A stretch of 63,795 bases of DNA from an uncultured Chitinophaga sp. (GCF_946479755.1 NZ_CAMLHC010000040.1:1-63795); one strand, 5' to 3'; positions 51,969-61,933 are shown, counted from the first letter of the stretch. Translations and numbers: made by a program. The notes: a model not told the origin generated them from the sequence alone.

Positions 51969-54065
51969 ATGCAATTTGAATCATCCATGTTTGTTGCAGC
52001 ATGTTGGAAACGTGCGCCCTTTCTGCGTTTAACGCCTCCGTTATTAACAGGTATCTGTATACAGTTATATAACCCTCTTTCAGTACAATGCCTGTATATC
52101 CTTATCCTGTCTGCGTTTTCGGCATTGTTACTGATACGGTTGCTACCGGTTGCATACCGTTATCATTATGCATGGACGGCAGGCATTCCTGTCCTTATCC
52201 TGCTGTATTGCAGTGGCGCGCTGCTGCCGGTTTCTGCCGGTATCCGGGAAGACGACAGGTGTTTTTCCGCACCGCCGGACAGCGCTATGTATTGGCTGGC
52301 AAAGGTGGAAGCGCCGTTACAGGAAAAGCCCCGTTCCCGTAAAACATGGCTGACCGTTACTGCCACGTGTACGCAAGGGCGATGGAAGGCGTCAGAAGAG
52401 CGTTTATTGGCCTATTTTAGCCGCGATAGCGCTTCATCGGGTTTGGTGTACGGTGCGGTAATATTGCTGGCTAAAAAGCCGGTTAAAATCACCAACAGCG
52501 GTAATCCCGGTGGGTTTGATTATCAGCGGTACTGTGCCGCGCAGCAGCTGTATTACCAGGTATTTCTGAAAGCGGGAGACTACCGGCAGTTGTCACGCCC
52601 CCCGCTGCAGGACCTTACCTTTTTCCTGCTGCAGGCCCGCGATTTTTGCCTTCATCAGCTGAAGCTCCACATCGGCAAAGGCCCGGAGGCGGGAATGGCA
52701 GAAGCCCTGCTGATCGGCTACCGCCAGGACCTGGACCCCGAAGTGGTCAGCGCCTACAGCAACACCGGCATTGTACATATCATTGCCATTTCAGGCATGC
52801 ACCTGGCTTTGTTGTACGGCTCCCTGCTATGGATGCTGCGCTGGCTGCCCGCCCGCCGCGCAGCGAACATTCTCAGAGCGGTGGTGCTGCTGGCCGTGCT
52901 GTGGGGTTTTGCCCTGCTGACAGGCGCATCTGCATCGGTATTGCGGGCGGCGGTGATGTTCTCGGGTATCACGGTTGGCAACCTGTTACTCGGAAGAAAA
53001 GCCAGTACTTACAACATGCTGGCCGCCTCGGCTTTTATGTTGCTATGCTGTCAACCCTGGCTGGCCATGGATGCAGGTTTCCAGTTGTCCTACCTGGCGG
53101 TGCTGAGCATTCTGCTGTTTTATGATGCGATCTATGCACTATGGCCGCTAACCGCCCGGTGGGCAAAGGCTGTCTGGCAACTGACGGCGCTTTCGCTCGC
53201 CGCCCAGGTGCTGACACTGCCAGTATCCATTTACTACTTTCATCAGTTTCCCGTTTATTTTCTGCCGGCCAACCTGGTGGCGGTGCCGCTATCCACTGTG
53301 GTCATCTATGGGGAGATCCTGCTGTTGCTGCTGACGCCCTTCAGCACCCCGGCGGGATGGGCCGGAACGGCGCTCCGCTGGCTGATTCATCTCATGAATA
53401 CCGGTGTGGCCTGGTTGGGACAACTTCCTTTTGCCATGATCAGGGACCTGCAATGGAGCTTGTGGCAGACCGGCTGTTGTTACCTGTTGATAGCAGGGAT
53501 GGCAGGCTGGCTGCTATGGCGGTACCGCCATAGCCATTGGCTGGCGCTGGCCGCCTTCTGGATGATGGTGGCTGATCAGGCGGTACGCCATATAACTTCC
53601 CGGCAGCAGCGGCAGCTGGTCATATATAACGTGCCCGCCTATACGGCGATGGATGCCATCGGTGATGGAAATGTGCAATTCATCGGGCATGACAGCATCT
53701 GGAAGACGCCGGCGGCCAAACAGGTACAGGCCGCCCGTACGGCCATGGAAGTGAAGCCGGGTACAGTAACGGGCTTACAGCGGAGCGGCTGTTATCTGCG
53801 CCTGGGACATAAAACAGTAGCGGTGGTGGACAGTACGCTACCGGTACCGGCGCCGGTCCGGCCGTTGCAGGTTGACTACCTTCTGTTGAATGGCCATTTG
53901 AAGATGAACATGGCCCGGGTACAGGCCTGGTACAAAGCAGATACGGTCATTTTTGGTGCTGCCTGCCCGGCTTACCGCGTCCGGCGCTGGATGGCAGCAT
54001 GCGATTCCTCCGGTATACCCTTTTACAGTATCGCGGAGAAAGGTGCGTTCGTTATTTCGTTCTGA
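51969..54065 (+). CDS. ComEC/Rec2 family DNA-uptake channel protein
   Basis: A 698-aa inner-membrane protein needed for DNA uptake in competent bacteria. Hydrophobic N-terminus with several membrane segments, then the DUF4131 region and the ComEC core: EALLIGYRQDLDPEVVSAYS followed by NTGIVHIIAISGMHLALLYG, the family signature, and GASASVLRAAVMFSGITVG. The C-terminal 170 residues are a degenerate metallo-beta-lactamase-like domain without clear metal ligands, as in other Bacteroidota ComEC. Confidence 0.92.
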   Translation: MQFESSMFVAACWKRAPFLRLTPPLLTGICIQLYNPLSVQCLYILILSAFSALLLIRLLPVAYRYHYAWTAGIPVLILLYCSGALLPVSAGIREDDRCFSAPPDSAMYWLAKVEAPLQEKPRSRKTWLTVTATCTQGRWKASEERLLAYFSRDSASSGLVYGAVILLAKKPVKITNSGNPGGFDYQRYCAAQQLYYQVFLKAGDYRQLSRPPLQDLTFFLLQARDFCLHQLKLHIGKGPEAGMAEALLIGYRQDLDPEVVSAYSNTGIVHIIAISGMHLALLYGSLLWMLRWLPARRAANILRAVVLLAVLWGFALLTGASASVLRAAVMFSGITVGNLLLGRKASTYNMLAASAFMLLCCQPWLAMDAGFQLSYLAVLSILLFYDAIYALWPLTARWAKAVWQLTALSLAAQVLTLPVSIYYFHQFPVYFLPANLVAVPLSTVVIYGEILLLLLTPFSTPAGWAGTALRWLIHLMNTGVAWLGQLPFAMIRDLQWSLWQTGCCYLLIAGMAGWLLWRYRHSHWLALAAFWMMVADQAVRHITSRQQRQLVIYNVPAYTAMDAIGDGNVQFIGHDSIWKTPAAKQVQAARTAMEVKPGTVTGLQRSGCYLRLGHKTVAVVDSTLPVPAPVRPLQVDYLLLNGHLKMNMARVQAWYKADTVIFGAACPAYRVRRWMAACDSSGIPFYSIAEKGAFVISF

Positions 54066-54179
54066 TTTTCTCCGGCTTAGAAGGGGTAAATTAATATTTT
54101 TTGCACGTCTGATGCCGGTCTGTCGGCTTTTCCCTGTTATTCCCGGCTGGCAGGAAATGGAAAAGTGATCGTTACGTGT

Positions 54180-54187
54180 TAACTTTG
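54180..54187 (+). promoter_or_regulatory. -7 box of purH
   Basis: TAACTTTG, 62 bp before the purH start. No clear -33 box. Confidence 0.5.
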
Positions 54188-54248
54188 CGCAACTTTTCGG
54201 TTCCGGACCAGGGGCCTATGTTATTAAAATTTCTAATGTTTTCCATTC

Positions 54249-55763
54249 ATGCAAAAGCAAATTAAATCAGCGCTGATCTCCGTTTTCTATAAAGATAACC
54301 TGGAGAACATTGTTAAAAAGTTAGGTGAACAAGGTGTGACCATCTACTCTACCGGTGGTACTCAAAAATTCATTGAGGAACAGGGCGTAAAATGCGTGGC
54401 AGTAGAAGATCTGACCGCATATCCGTCTATCCTCGGCGGCCGTGTGAAAACGCTGCACCCTAAAGTATTTGGTGGTATCCTGGCCCGCCGCGAAAATCCG
54501 CAGGACCTGGAACAGCTGAAACAGTATGAGATTCCTGAAATTGACCTCGTGATCGTAGATCTGTACCCGTTTGAGGAAACCGTGAAAAACACGACCGAAG
54601 AACAGACGATCATCGAAAAAATTGATATCGGCGGCGTATCCCTGATCCGTGCTGCCGGCAAGAACTACAAAGATGTAGTGATCGTAGCTTCCAAAGACCA
54701 GTACGCTGACCTGGAAAAAGTGCTGACAGAAAACAATGGCGCCACTTCCCTGCAGGACCGCAGAAACTTTGCTGCTAAAGCTTTTGAAGTATGCGCCAAC
54801 TACGACGTGGCCATCTCCCAATATTTCCTGAACAACGAGCCGGCGGATTATTTCCAGGTGTCTGTTCCACAGGGCCAGGTGAACCGTTACGGTGAAAACC
54901 CGCACCAGCGTGGTGTTTTCTACGGTAACCTGGATGATATCTTCAACAAACTGCATGGCAAGGAACTTTCCTTCAACAACCTGGTAGACGTAGACGCGGC
55001 CTGCCAGCTGATACAGGAGTTTACCGAAACCACTTTCGCGGTTATCAAGCATACCAATGTATGCGGCATCGCTTCCCGTGCTACCCTGAAAGAAGCCTGG
55101 GACGCAGCGCTGGCCGGCGATAAGGAAAGCGCTTTCGGTGGTGTACTGGTGTGCAACCAAACCATCGATAAAGCCACCGCAGAAGCCATTAACGAAATCT
55201 TCTTTGAAATACTGATCGCTCCCGGCTTTGAGGCGGAGGCGCTGACAGTACTGCAAGCCAAGAAAAACCGTATCCTGCTGGAGCAGAAGCAACCGGTGAA
55301 AAGCAAGTACATGTTCAAAAATGTGCTGAACGGTGTATTGCTGCAGGACAGTGACAACGGTAACTATAAAGAATGGAACGACGTAGGCGCACAGGCAGCT
55401 ACCGCTGCACAGAAAGCAGACCTGGAGTTCGCCAACATTGTATGCAAACACCTGAAATCCAACGCTATCGCGCTGGTAAAAGATAAGCAACTGGTAGGTA
55501 AAGGCTGTGGCCAGACTTCCCGCATCGACGCGCTGCGCCATGCTATTGAGAAAGCCGGCCAGTTCAGCTTCGGGCTGAAAGGTGCGGTGATGGCTTCCGA
55601 TGCTTTCTTCCCGTTTGATGACTGCGTACGCATTGCGCACGAACAGGGCATCGAAGCGGTGATCCAGCCCGGTGGTTCCGTTCGTGACAACGATTCCATC
55701 GAATTCTGCAAACAACATGGTATGGCGATGGTGATGACCGGTATGCGTCATTTCCGCCACTAA
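54249..55763 (+). CDS. purH: Bifunctional AICAR formyltransferase / IMP cyclohydrolase
   Basis: Last two steps of purine synthesis. The 504-aa protein begins with the IMP cyclohydrolase domain (KSALISVFYKDNLENIVKKL, VTIYSTGGTQKFIEE, GGRVKTLHPKVFGGILARR), then the AICAR transformylase domain (RYGENPHQRGVFYG, FNNLVDVDAACQLI, KHTNVCGIA, SDAFFPFDDCVRIA, IQPGGSVRDNDSIEFC, MVMTGMRHFRH). Length is normal. It ends before a terminator at 55784. Confidence 0.97.
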   Translation: MQKQIKSALISVFYKDNLENIVKKLGEQGVTIYSTGGTQKFIEEQGVKCVAVEDLTAYPSILGGRVKTLHPKVFGGILARRENPQDLEQLKQYEIPEIDLVIVDLYPFEETVKNTTEEQTIIEKIDIGGVSLIRAAGKNYKDVVIVASKDQYADLEKVLTENNGATSLQDRRNFAAKAFEVCANYDVAISQYFLNNEPADYFQVSVPQGQVNRYGENPHQRGVFYGNLDDIFNKLHGKELSFNNLVDVDAACQLIQEFTETTFAVIKHTNVCGIASRATLKEAWDAALAGDKESAFGGVLVCNQTIDKATAEAINEIFFEILIAPGFEAEALTVLQAKKNRILLEQKQPVKSKYMFKNVLNGVLLQDSDNGNYKEWNDVGAQAATAAQKADLEFANIVCKHLKSNAIALVKDKQLVGKGCGQTSRIDALRHAIEKAGQFSFGLKGAVMASDAFFPFDDCVRIAHEQGIEAVIQPGGSVRDNDSIEFCKQHGMAMVMTGMRHFRH

Positions 55764-55783
55764 TCCGTGGAAAATATAAAACG

Positions 55784-55826
55784 AAAAGCGGAGATCATTT
55801 CCTGGAAATGACCTTCGCTTTTTTTT
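55784..55826 (+). terminator. Terminator after purH
   Basis: Imperfect stem AAAAGCGgAGaTCATTTCC / GGAAATGAccTtCGCTTTT (55784-55802 with 55804-55822), followed by T-run. Confidence 0.82.
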
Positions 55827-55873
55827 AAAGAAAAATTGGCGCCATTGCCTGAAAATAGCTAGTATTGTTGTTC

Positions 55874-56458
55874 ATGGCCTTTATCAAGCAAAATATCATG
55901 CAGGATGCGGCAGACGCGGACCTCGTCCGGGAGTATAAGGCTTCCGGCAGTCTGGAGCTGCTGGCTGCCCTCTACCAGCGTTATATGAACCTGGTATATG
56001 GTGTATGCCTGCAATATTTTGATGAAGAAGGCAGTAAGGACGCCGTCATGCAGATCTTCGAGGAGCTGATTGATAAACTGAAGCGGCATGAGGTACAGAA
56101 CTTTAAAAGCTGGCTGCATGTTTTATCGAGGAACCACTGCCTGATGAAACTGCGGTCCATGAAAAACAAGGAGTCCCTCCAGGTGACCATAGAAGAAAAT
56201 TCCCCGGTTATGGAAAACGGGGAATTAGCGCATCATGACCACGAAGTCACGCTGGAAGACAATCTCCAGTCCATGGAAAAATGCCTGGAGACCTTGCCGG
56301 AAGAGCAAAAACGCAGCGTGAACCTGTTCTACCTGGAAGAAAAAAGCTACCGCGAGGTGGCTGTCATCACCGGATATGAAATGAATAAGGTGAAAAGCTA
56401 TATCCAGAACGGGAAACGGAATCTTAAAATTTGTATGGAGCAACAACAACATGCCTGA
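55874..56458 (+). CDS. ECF-type RNA polymerase sigma factor
   Basis: A 194-aa sigma-70-family factor. Region 2: LVREYKASGSLELLAALYQR, then YMNLVYGVCLQYFDEEGSKD and VMQIFEELIDKL; region 4: LPEEQKRSVNLFYLEEKSYR, then EVAVITGYEMNKVKSYIQNG. The start is ATG 55874; the frame is open from a TTG at 55865. The last bases overlap the next gene by 8 bp (ATG within CAACATGCCTGA), indicating coupled translation. Confidence 0.9.
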   Translation: MAFIKQNIMQDAADADLVREYKASGSLELLAALYQRYMNLVYGVCLQYFDEEGSKDAVMQIFEELIDKLKRHEVQNFKSWLHVLSRNHCLMKLRSMKNKESLQVTIEENSPVMENGELAHHDHEVTLEDNLQSMEKCLETLPEEQKRSVNLFYLEEKSYREVAVITGYEMNKVKSYIQNGKRNLKICMEQQQHA

Positions 56459-57680
56459 CAAGCACGCACATAACAAACCTGCCGTAAGCGCCGAGCTTAT
56501 CCGCCAGTATCTGGCCGGGGAGCTGGATGACAAGGCCATGCACGCCCTGGAACGCCAGGCGCTGGATGACCCGTTCCTGGCCGACGCGCTGGAAGGTTAT
56601 GCATTGCACGCCCCGGACCAGCAGGTTCACCAGGAAGACCTGGCAGACCGGCTTTCCCGGCGGGTGGCGCAGCCGCAGCGCAAGGCGGTGGTCCGTCCAT
56701 TATATCCGCGTATCGCGGCAGCGGCAGCAATCCTGTTATTGCTCTTTACCGGTGGCTGGTTCCTGTTCAAAACGCAAAACGACAAGGCCCCGGAGATTGC
56801 ACAGGCTGATCAGCCCATAGCAATACCCCTGGACACGTCAGCATCGGCTGCCGACGCGCCTGAAATGGCCATGCTGCCATCCGGCGATACTGATAGTAAG
56901 AAGGCGGCCCCGGCCCGGAAAGAAGCTCCCGCTTTGGCCCGTACCATGGAGCCGGCAGCGGATATCAGTGCCAAAGACGAAAGACTGGTGGAGAAACCGT
57001 TGGAACGGAGGGCGTTAAAACAATCGCCGCCCAACGCAGCCTTCGTTGTGCCTGCACCGGCACCAACGCCTGCACCCGCAGCCATACCGCCGGCTTTAGC
57101 ACAGTCTGCTCCGGTGATTACGCCCACTCCGGCGCCTGTCAGCGCGGAGAAGCAGGCAGACATCGCGGCAGGCCGGCGCGACTCCGGTGCCATGGGTTAT
57201 TTTAATAACAGGGCGCTGGAAGAGGTCACCACCGGCTTTGGAGCAGCCCGTGCGAGAAAAGCAGCCCCCGTGCAGCATGATTCCCTCACCCGGAACATTC
57301 CCCGGGACGAACAGATGAGCTATGCTTTAGAGGGTAAGGTAGCAGGGGTTAATGTTGACAGTGAAACGAAACGCAAGGGCAACAAAGGCCGGAAACCGGA
57401 TACGCAGTCCGCGCCTGTCAACGGCCGCGTGGCTTACGAGCAATATCTCCTCGAACATACCGCTAACCCCGGAGGATTTAATGGCATTGTACGTATAGGG
57501 TTTACCGTTATGCCGGACAGCACGCTGCAGGACATTAAAGTGATCCAAAGCCTGAATGCGGCCTGTGACGCGGAAGCTGTCAGGGTCGTGAAAGAAGGCC
57601 CGGCGTGGAAGCCTGCGGCAGACAGCAAGCCCGCCAATGTTACATTGGAAATCATCTTCAGAAAAAAAGCAGACCAGTAA
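56451..57680 (+). CDS. Anti-sigma-like protein fused to a TonB C-terminal domain
   Basis: A 409-aa single-span membrane protein. Residues 1-80: anti-sigma-like N-terminus (AELIRQYLAGELDDKAMHAL) without Cys; membrane segment at 86-105; residues 110-270 Pro/Ala-rich periplasmic linker; residues 292-302 read ALEGKVAGVNV, the motif of SusC/RagA receptor plugs; the last 90 residues have the TonB C-terminal pattern IVRIGFTVMPDSTLQDIKVI with PAWKPAADSKPANVTLEIIF. The sigma gene overlaps it by 8 bp. It could link an outer-membrane receptor signal to sigma activity through TonB-like contact. Confidence 0.8.
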   Translation: MPDKHAHNKPAVSAELIRQYLAGELDDKAMHALERQALDDPFLADALEGYALHAPDQQVHQEDLADRLSRRVAQPQRKAVVRPLYPRIAAAAAILLLLFTGGWFLFKTQNDKAPEIAQADQPIAIPLDTSASAADAPEMAMLPSGDTDSKKAAPARKEAPALARTMEPAADISAKDERLVEKPLERRALKQSPPNAAFVVPAPAPTPAPAAIPPALAQSAPVITPTPAPVSAEKQADIAAGRRDSGAMGYFNNRALEEVTTGFGAARARKAAPVQHDSLTRNIPRDEQMSYALEGKVAGVNVDSETKRKGNKGRKPDTQSAPVNGRVAYEQYLLEHTANPGGFNGIVRIGFTVMPDSTLQDIKVIQSLNAACDAEAVRVVKEGPAWKPAADSKPANVTLEIIFRKKADQ

Positions 57681-57689
57681 AAAGCAGCT

Positions 57690-59072
57690 TTAACTTTTAC
57701 GTTCCTTCCACTGCTGGTTAAAGGATTTGGCTGCAAATACCGGCAGGTCCCGGTTTTCCCCCCAACTTTTTGCGAAGAATTTGCGGAAGAAGAAGTTCTT
57801 CATTTTACCACTGGCCATATTCATCATTTTGCGGCTGGTGCATCCCTGTTTCCATACGAACCATGCAAACTTCTCCCCGCCGGAGGTATGGTTTTCCTCT
57901 ACCGCTTTTTGGCGGTTGTGGAGCAGCAGTTCGTGCAGGTTGATACGTACGGGGCATACTTCTGTACAATTACCGCAGAGGGAGGAGGCGAAGCTGAGGT
58001 GCATGTAGTTATCCATCCCTTTGAGGTGGGGAGTGATGACAGCGCCGATAGGGCCGCTGTAGGTGGTGGCATAACTATGGCCGCCAATGTTTTTATAGAC
58101 AGGGCAGGCGTTGAGGCAGGAGCCGCAACGGATGCAGTAAAGACTTTCGCGGGCGGCGGTATCCTGGAGGATGTTGGTTCGGCCGTTGTCCATCAGGATC
58201 ACGTACATTTCTTCGGGGCCGTCTGTTTCGCCTTCCTGGCGGGGACCGCTGAAAATGCTGTTATAGGCAGTTACCTGCTGGCCGGTACCATAGGTGGCCA
58301 GCAGTGGCCAGAACAGCGCCAGGTCTGCCACGGAGGGCAGCACTTTTTCAATACCCACCAACACGATATGTGTTTTGGGGAAAGCTGTGCTGAGGCGGGC
58401 ATTGCCTTCATTTTCCGTAACGGCTACGGAGCCGGTATCGGCCAGGATGAAGTTGGCGCCGGTGATGCCTATTTCCGCTTCCAGGTATTTTTGTCTGAGT
58501 TTTTCCCGCGCTACGAGGGTCAGTTGCTCGGGGGTAAGATCAGGAGGAGTGCCCAGTTTTTCTGCAAAGAGGCGGGCCACGTCTTCCTTGCTTTTGTGCA
58601 TGGCCGGTGTTACAATGTGATAAGGCGGCTCACCGTCCAGCTGCTGAATGTACTCTCCGAGGTCGGTTTCCACACATTCAATGTTATGTTGCGCGAGGAA
58701 GTCATTGAGATGTACTTCCTCGGTGGCCATGGACTTACTTTTGACGATGCTTTTGCATTGTTTGGCCTGGCAGATGGCGAGGATTTCCTGCTGCACCTGT
58801 TCCGCCGTTTCCGCCCAGATTACTTTACCGCCACGCCTGGTGAAATTCATTTCGAATTCCTCGAGGTGGTTGTCCAGGTGTTCAATAGCTCTCCACTTGA
58901 TATTCTTGGCCCGTTCCCGCGCTACCGGCAGGTCAGCAAACTGCTGTTTGCCGACTTTTACAGCAGCATTGTATTTTCCTATATTGAAGTTGATCGTCTG
59001 GCGGTGACCAAGATCTGTCGCTTTTTTTTCACTTGCTTCGAGAAAAGTGGAGGCTGTTTGATGCATAAGCAA
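57690..59072 (-). CDS. lutB: LutB-like iron-sulfur protein of lactate utilisation
   Basis: A 460-aa Fe-S oxidoreductase subunit. The N-terminal LUD domain (KSKSMATEEVHLNDFL, ITGANFILADTGSVAVTENE) precedes two 4Fe-4S cluster motifs, CIRCGSCLNACPVY and CGNCTEVCPVRI. This is the LutB architecture of the LutABC lactate oxidation complex. The lutA and lutC genes are not adjacent. It converges with the TonB-fusion gene (9-bp gap). Confidence 0.88.
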   Translation of the reverse strand: MLMHQTASTFLEASEKKATDLGHRQTINFNIGKYNAAVKVGKQQFADLPVARERAKNIKWRAIEHLDNHLEEFEMNFTRRGGKVIWAETAEQVQQEILAICQAKQCKSIVKSKSMATEEVHLNDFLAQHNIECVETDLGEYIQQLDGEPPYHIVTPAMHKSKEDVARLFAEKLGTPPDLTPEQLTLVAREKLRQKYLEAEIGITGANFILADTGSVAVTENEGNARLSTAFPKTHIVLVGIEKVLPSVADLALFWPLLATYGTGQQVTAYNSIFSGPRQEGETDGPEEMYVILMDNGRTNILQDTAARESLYCIRCGSCLNACPVYKNIGGHSYATTYSGPIGAVITPHLKGMDNYMHLSFASSLCGNCTEVCPVRINLHELLLHNRQKAVEENHTSGGEKFAWFVWKQGCTSRKMMNMASGKMKNFFFRKFFAKSWGENRDLPVFAAKSFNQQWKERKS

Positions 59073-59179
59073 ACGATAATTCCTTGATAAATATAGTGTA
59101 TTTAAGCGTTGCGCAATAGCCGCAGCTCAAATAACTCCTTCTGAATCACCAGATAACAAATCCCTGATCACAGGATGAC

Positions 59180-59746
59180 TTAGTATTTCTTGGTGGCAAT
59201 TTTATCCAGCACTTCATAAAATTCCGTGCCGTATTTTCTGGTAATAGCCTCTTTCAGGAATCGGTACACCGGTACTTTCAGGGACCGGCCGTTTTTGCAG
59301 GCGGGTTTGCAGATATCCCAGCGGTCGTAATTGACGGCTTCAAACGACTCGTATTTTTTTATCCGGATAGGATAAAGGTGGCAGGAGATGGGTTTTTTGT
59401 AGTCTACCACGCCGTCGTTGTATGCTTTCTCGATGCCGCAGCCTACGATGCCATGATCATCGATGGTGGCGTAGGCGCAAATACCATTGTTCACGATAGG
59501 CGTCACATACCCGTATTCTTTGTCGGTAGTGTTGGTGCCGGTACGTTCAATTTCTTCGATGCCTTCCTGCCGGAGGTAGGATTTGATTTTCGGGTAGATT
59601 TTTTTCAGGATTTTAGTCTCGTCCTTGTCCAGGGGGGCGCCGCAGTCGCCCGCTACGCAGCAGGCGCCTTTGCAGGCTGACAGATTGCATACAAACTGCT
59701 CTTCAACTAACTCGTCACTAATATATTTATCGTCAATGATAATCAT
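59180..59746 (-). CDS. DUF3109 family Cys-rich protein
   Basis: A 188-aa protein starting MIIIDDKYISDELVEEQFVC and having a Cys pattern typical of DUF3109 (CNLSACKGACCVAGDCGAPL, then CAYATIDDHGIVGCGIEKAY, PISCHLYPIRI, CKPACKNGR). It looks like a metal- or cluster-binding protein but function is unknown. ATG 59746 is chosen because the family starts there. It is downstream of gldD by 75 bp on the same strand. Confidence 0.85.
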   Translation of the reverse strand: MIIIDDKYISDELVEEQFVCNLSACKGACCVAGDCGAPLDKDETKILKKIYPKIKSYLRQEGIEEIERTGTNTTDKEYGYVTPIVNNGICAYATIDDHGIVGCGIEKAYNDGVVDYKKPISCHLYPIRIKKYESFEAVNYDRWDICKPACKNGRSLKVPVYRFLKEAITRKYGTEFYEVLDKIATKKY

Positions 59747-59821
59747 CGGCTTATGGTCTTTTGTTGGTCCTGATGGGGACGAACAAGCATGTAAAGACCA
59801 CAAAGTTACGGGATTGCCGGC

Positions 59822-60424
59822 TTATCTCCAGCGGAGGGTTTCCACCAGGTGCCACATATCTTTTTCGAGGAATGCATTGACGGGCGCGAGGGAATCGGCC
59901 TGAGGGGGAGCGTAAAAGTAGAGGGCGCCCCGCAGGAAGTGCTGCAGGGAGTCGGTAGCGTAGAACTGTTTGGCCGAGGCTGCGTTGCCGCCTACCTGGT
60001 AGAAGGTGCCGGTTACGTGGTTAGGCGTACGGATGTTGTTTTCGTCTATATATTCCGCTTTGTAGGTGTGTTTATAGGTCATTTTGTAGGCGTCGTCCAC
60101 CAGCTGCTGGAAGTTGTTGCCTTTGCCGATGATTTTATAGCTGAGGTATATTTTGCCGTTGAGCGTGGGGAAGTCGATATTGATCCAGTAAGGGTTCTCC
60201 GGCTTTTCGCCGAAGAAGGAGGTGTCTTTCACCACATTGGCGTAGACCGGGTATTCGAAGGTGTACGGGTAGCCGGGCGCATCGAAGGTGCGGTATTTTT
60301 TTTCCGGGAATTTCATCAGGAAGAAGCCCCTGGGCTTAGGTGTGGGCGGCGTGTTGCAGGCAACAGCCAGGATAGTGATCAGCAGGGACAGGAGGGTGAT
60401 ACCCTTTCCTTTGAAGTATGGCAT
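59822..60424 (-). CDS. gldD: Gliding motility lipoprotein GldD
   Basis: A 200-aa lipoprotein with lipobox TILAVAC at about residue 23 and the GldD start TPPTPKPRGFFLMKFPEKKY. Ends with a beta-rich domain including FYAPPQADSLAPVNAFLEKD. GldD is required for gliding motility and type IX secretion-related functions in Bacteroidota. It is 29 bp downstream of gldE, the conserved order mutY-ssb-gldE-gldD. Confidence 0.92.
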   Translation of the reverse strand: MPYFKGKGITLLSLLITILAVACNTPPTPKPRGFFLMKFPEKKYRTFDAPGYPYTFEYPVYANVVKDTSFFGEKPENPYWINIDFPTLNGKIYLSYKIIGKGNNFQQLVDDAYKMTYKHTYKAEYIDENNIRTPNHVTGTFYQVGGNAASAKQFYATDSLQHFLRGALYFYAPPQADSLAPVNAFLEKDMWHLVETLRWR

Positions 60425-60453
60425 TTTCTCTGAAATCGTTTAACAGGGCAGGA

Positions 60454-61821
60454 TTACGCTTCTTGGGCGGCGTCCGGCCGTATGGTGACCTGTACTTTCT
60501 GGATGCGCATTTTAGTGACTTCCAGTACAGTGAAATCGTAGTTGGTATAATTGATAACGCTGTTTTCTTCCGGAAATTTTCCTGCCAGTTCCAGGATAAG
60601 GCCTCCGAGGGAGTCGCTTTCGCCTTTTACTGATTCGAAGGTTTCCGGTGGGATGTTCATGATGCGGCAAACATCGTTGAGCATGGTTTTCCCTTCAAAA
60701 ACGTACGTGAAGTTGTCCAGTTTGCTGTAGTTAAATTCTTCCTCGTCGAATTCGTCTTTGATATCGCCGATAACTTCTTCCATGATGTCTTCGAGGGTAA
60801 CGATACCGGAGGTACCGCCAAATTCGTCGACGACCACGGCAAAGTGCATGCGTCTGCTCTGGAATTCGGAGAGGAGGTCTTCGATGAGTTTGTGGCCGTG
60901 CACGAAGAAGGGCTGGCGCATGACTTCGTGCCAGTCGAATTTATTGCCTTTATCGAGGTGGGGGAGCAGGTCTTTGGTATGGATCACGCCCACAATGCTG
61001 TCGAGGTTGCCCTTGTACACCGGGAGGCGGGAGTAGTGGAGGTCCGCCACCTGTTTGATCACTTCTTCGAAGGTGCTGTCGTATTCGATGCCGTTTACGT
61101 CGAGGCGGCCGCGCATGATCTGTTTAACGGTGATGTTGCCGAATTTGAGGATGCCTTTGAGGATATTTTTTTCTTCCTGGGAGGCGGTTGGGTCTACGCT
61201 CATTTCGATGGCTTCGTCAATTTCGTGGTAGTTGACAGGGCCGGCGCCGCGATGAAACAGGCGGGCTTCGATGCTGCCGCTGATGCCTACGAAGAAATCG
61301 CTGACAGGTTCCAGGGTAGCATGGATGAGGCTGACAAACCATGCGAAGTAGGTGGCGAAGCGGATATTGTTCTGGGCGGCCCATACGCGGGGAAGTATCT
61401 GTCCGAAAAACAGGAGGATGAGGCAGATCAGGGAGATCCTTACCACAAAGGAGACCACCGGGAGTGTTTGCAGGTCTTCCATCTGGGTCACCAGGTAGTT
61501 GGTGATCATGATGAAAGCGATCATAAGGATGATACCGGCGATCTGGAGGGATGCCAGGAGTGATTTTGGTTTTTCCAGCAGCTTGGTAATCAGTTTGCCG
61601 GAGGTGTTCTGTCGTGTTTTGAGTACGTTCAGGTCCTTGTAATTCAGGGAAAAGAACGCTACCTCTGCGCCGGAAACGATAAAGGTAAGCAGCAGTATTA
61701 CAAAAATAACAAGTAAGAATACCACCATATTTGGCGTAGCGATAGGTGCATTTACTTGTAACAAACAGGACATGTTGCTTGCCGAGAGGATCTCCAAGAT
61801 ATTTAGCTTTGATGTAATCAA
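60454..61821 (-). CDS. gldE: Gliding motility-associated protein GldE (CBS/CorC-type)
   Basis: A 455-aa membrane protein of the HlyC/CorC family: a DUF21 N-terminal region with four hydrophobic segments (VVFLLVIFVILLLTFIVSGA; LQIAGIILMIAFIMITNYLV), two CBS domains (GRLDVNGIEYDSTFEEVIKQ; DLLSEFQSRRMHFAVVVDEF then GGTSGIVTLEDIMEEVIGDI) and the C-terminal CorC_HlyC domain. GldE is paired with GldD in gliding bacteria. Start is given at 61821; ATG 61773 is an alternative. Confidence 0.9.
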   Translation of the reverse strand: MITSKLNILEILSASNMSCLLQVNAPIATPNMVVFLLVIFVILLLTFIVSGAEVAFFSLNYKDLNVLKTRQNTSGKLITKLLEKPKSLLASLQIAGIILMIAFIMITNYLVTQMEDLQTLPVVSFVVRISLICLILLFFGQILPRVWAAQNNIRFATYFAWFVSLIHATLEPVSDFFVGISGSIEARLFHRGAGPVNYHEIDEAIEMSVDPTASQEEKNILKGILKFGNITVKQIMRGRLDVNGIEYDSTFEEVIKQVADLHYSRLPVYKGNLDSIVGVIHTKDLLPHLDKGNKFDWHEVMRQPFFVHGHKLIEDLLSEFQSRRMHFAVVVDEFGGTSGIVTLEDIMEEVIGDIKDEFDEEEFNYSKLDNFTYVFEGKTMLNDVCRIMNIPPETFESVKGESDSLGGLILELAGKFPEENSVINYTNYDFTVLEVTKMRIQKVQVTIRPDAAQEA

Positions 61822-61933
61822 TCAAAAAAACAGGAAAGGTAATTCACACAACTACATTTTCCTGCACGCAAATATAAGTAATGTCCCTATATGGGATTAC
61901 GTAGTTCCGGAAAGATAATATTTTACAGATGTA

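Noticed and set aside
54321..55760. 479-aa minus-strand open frame inside purH
   Set aside because: Antisense shadow; purH is unmistakable on the plus strand.
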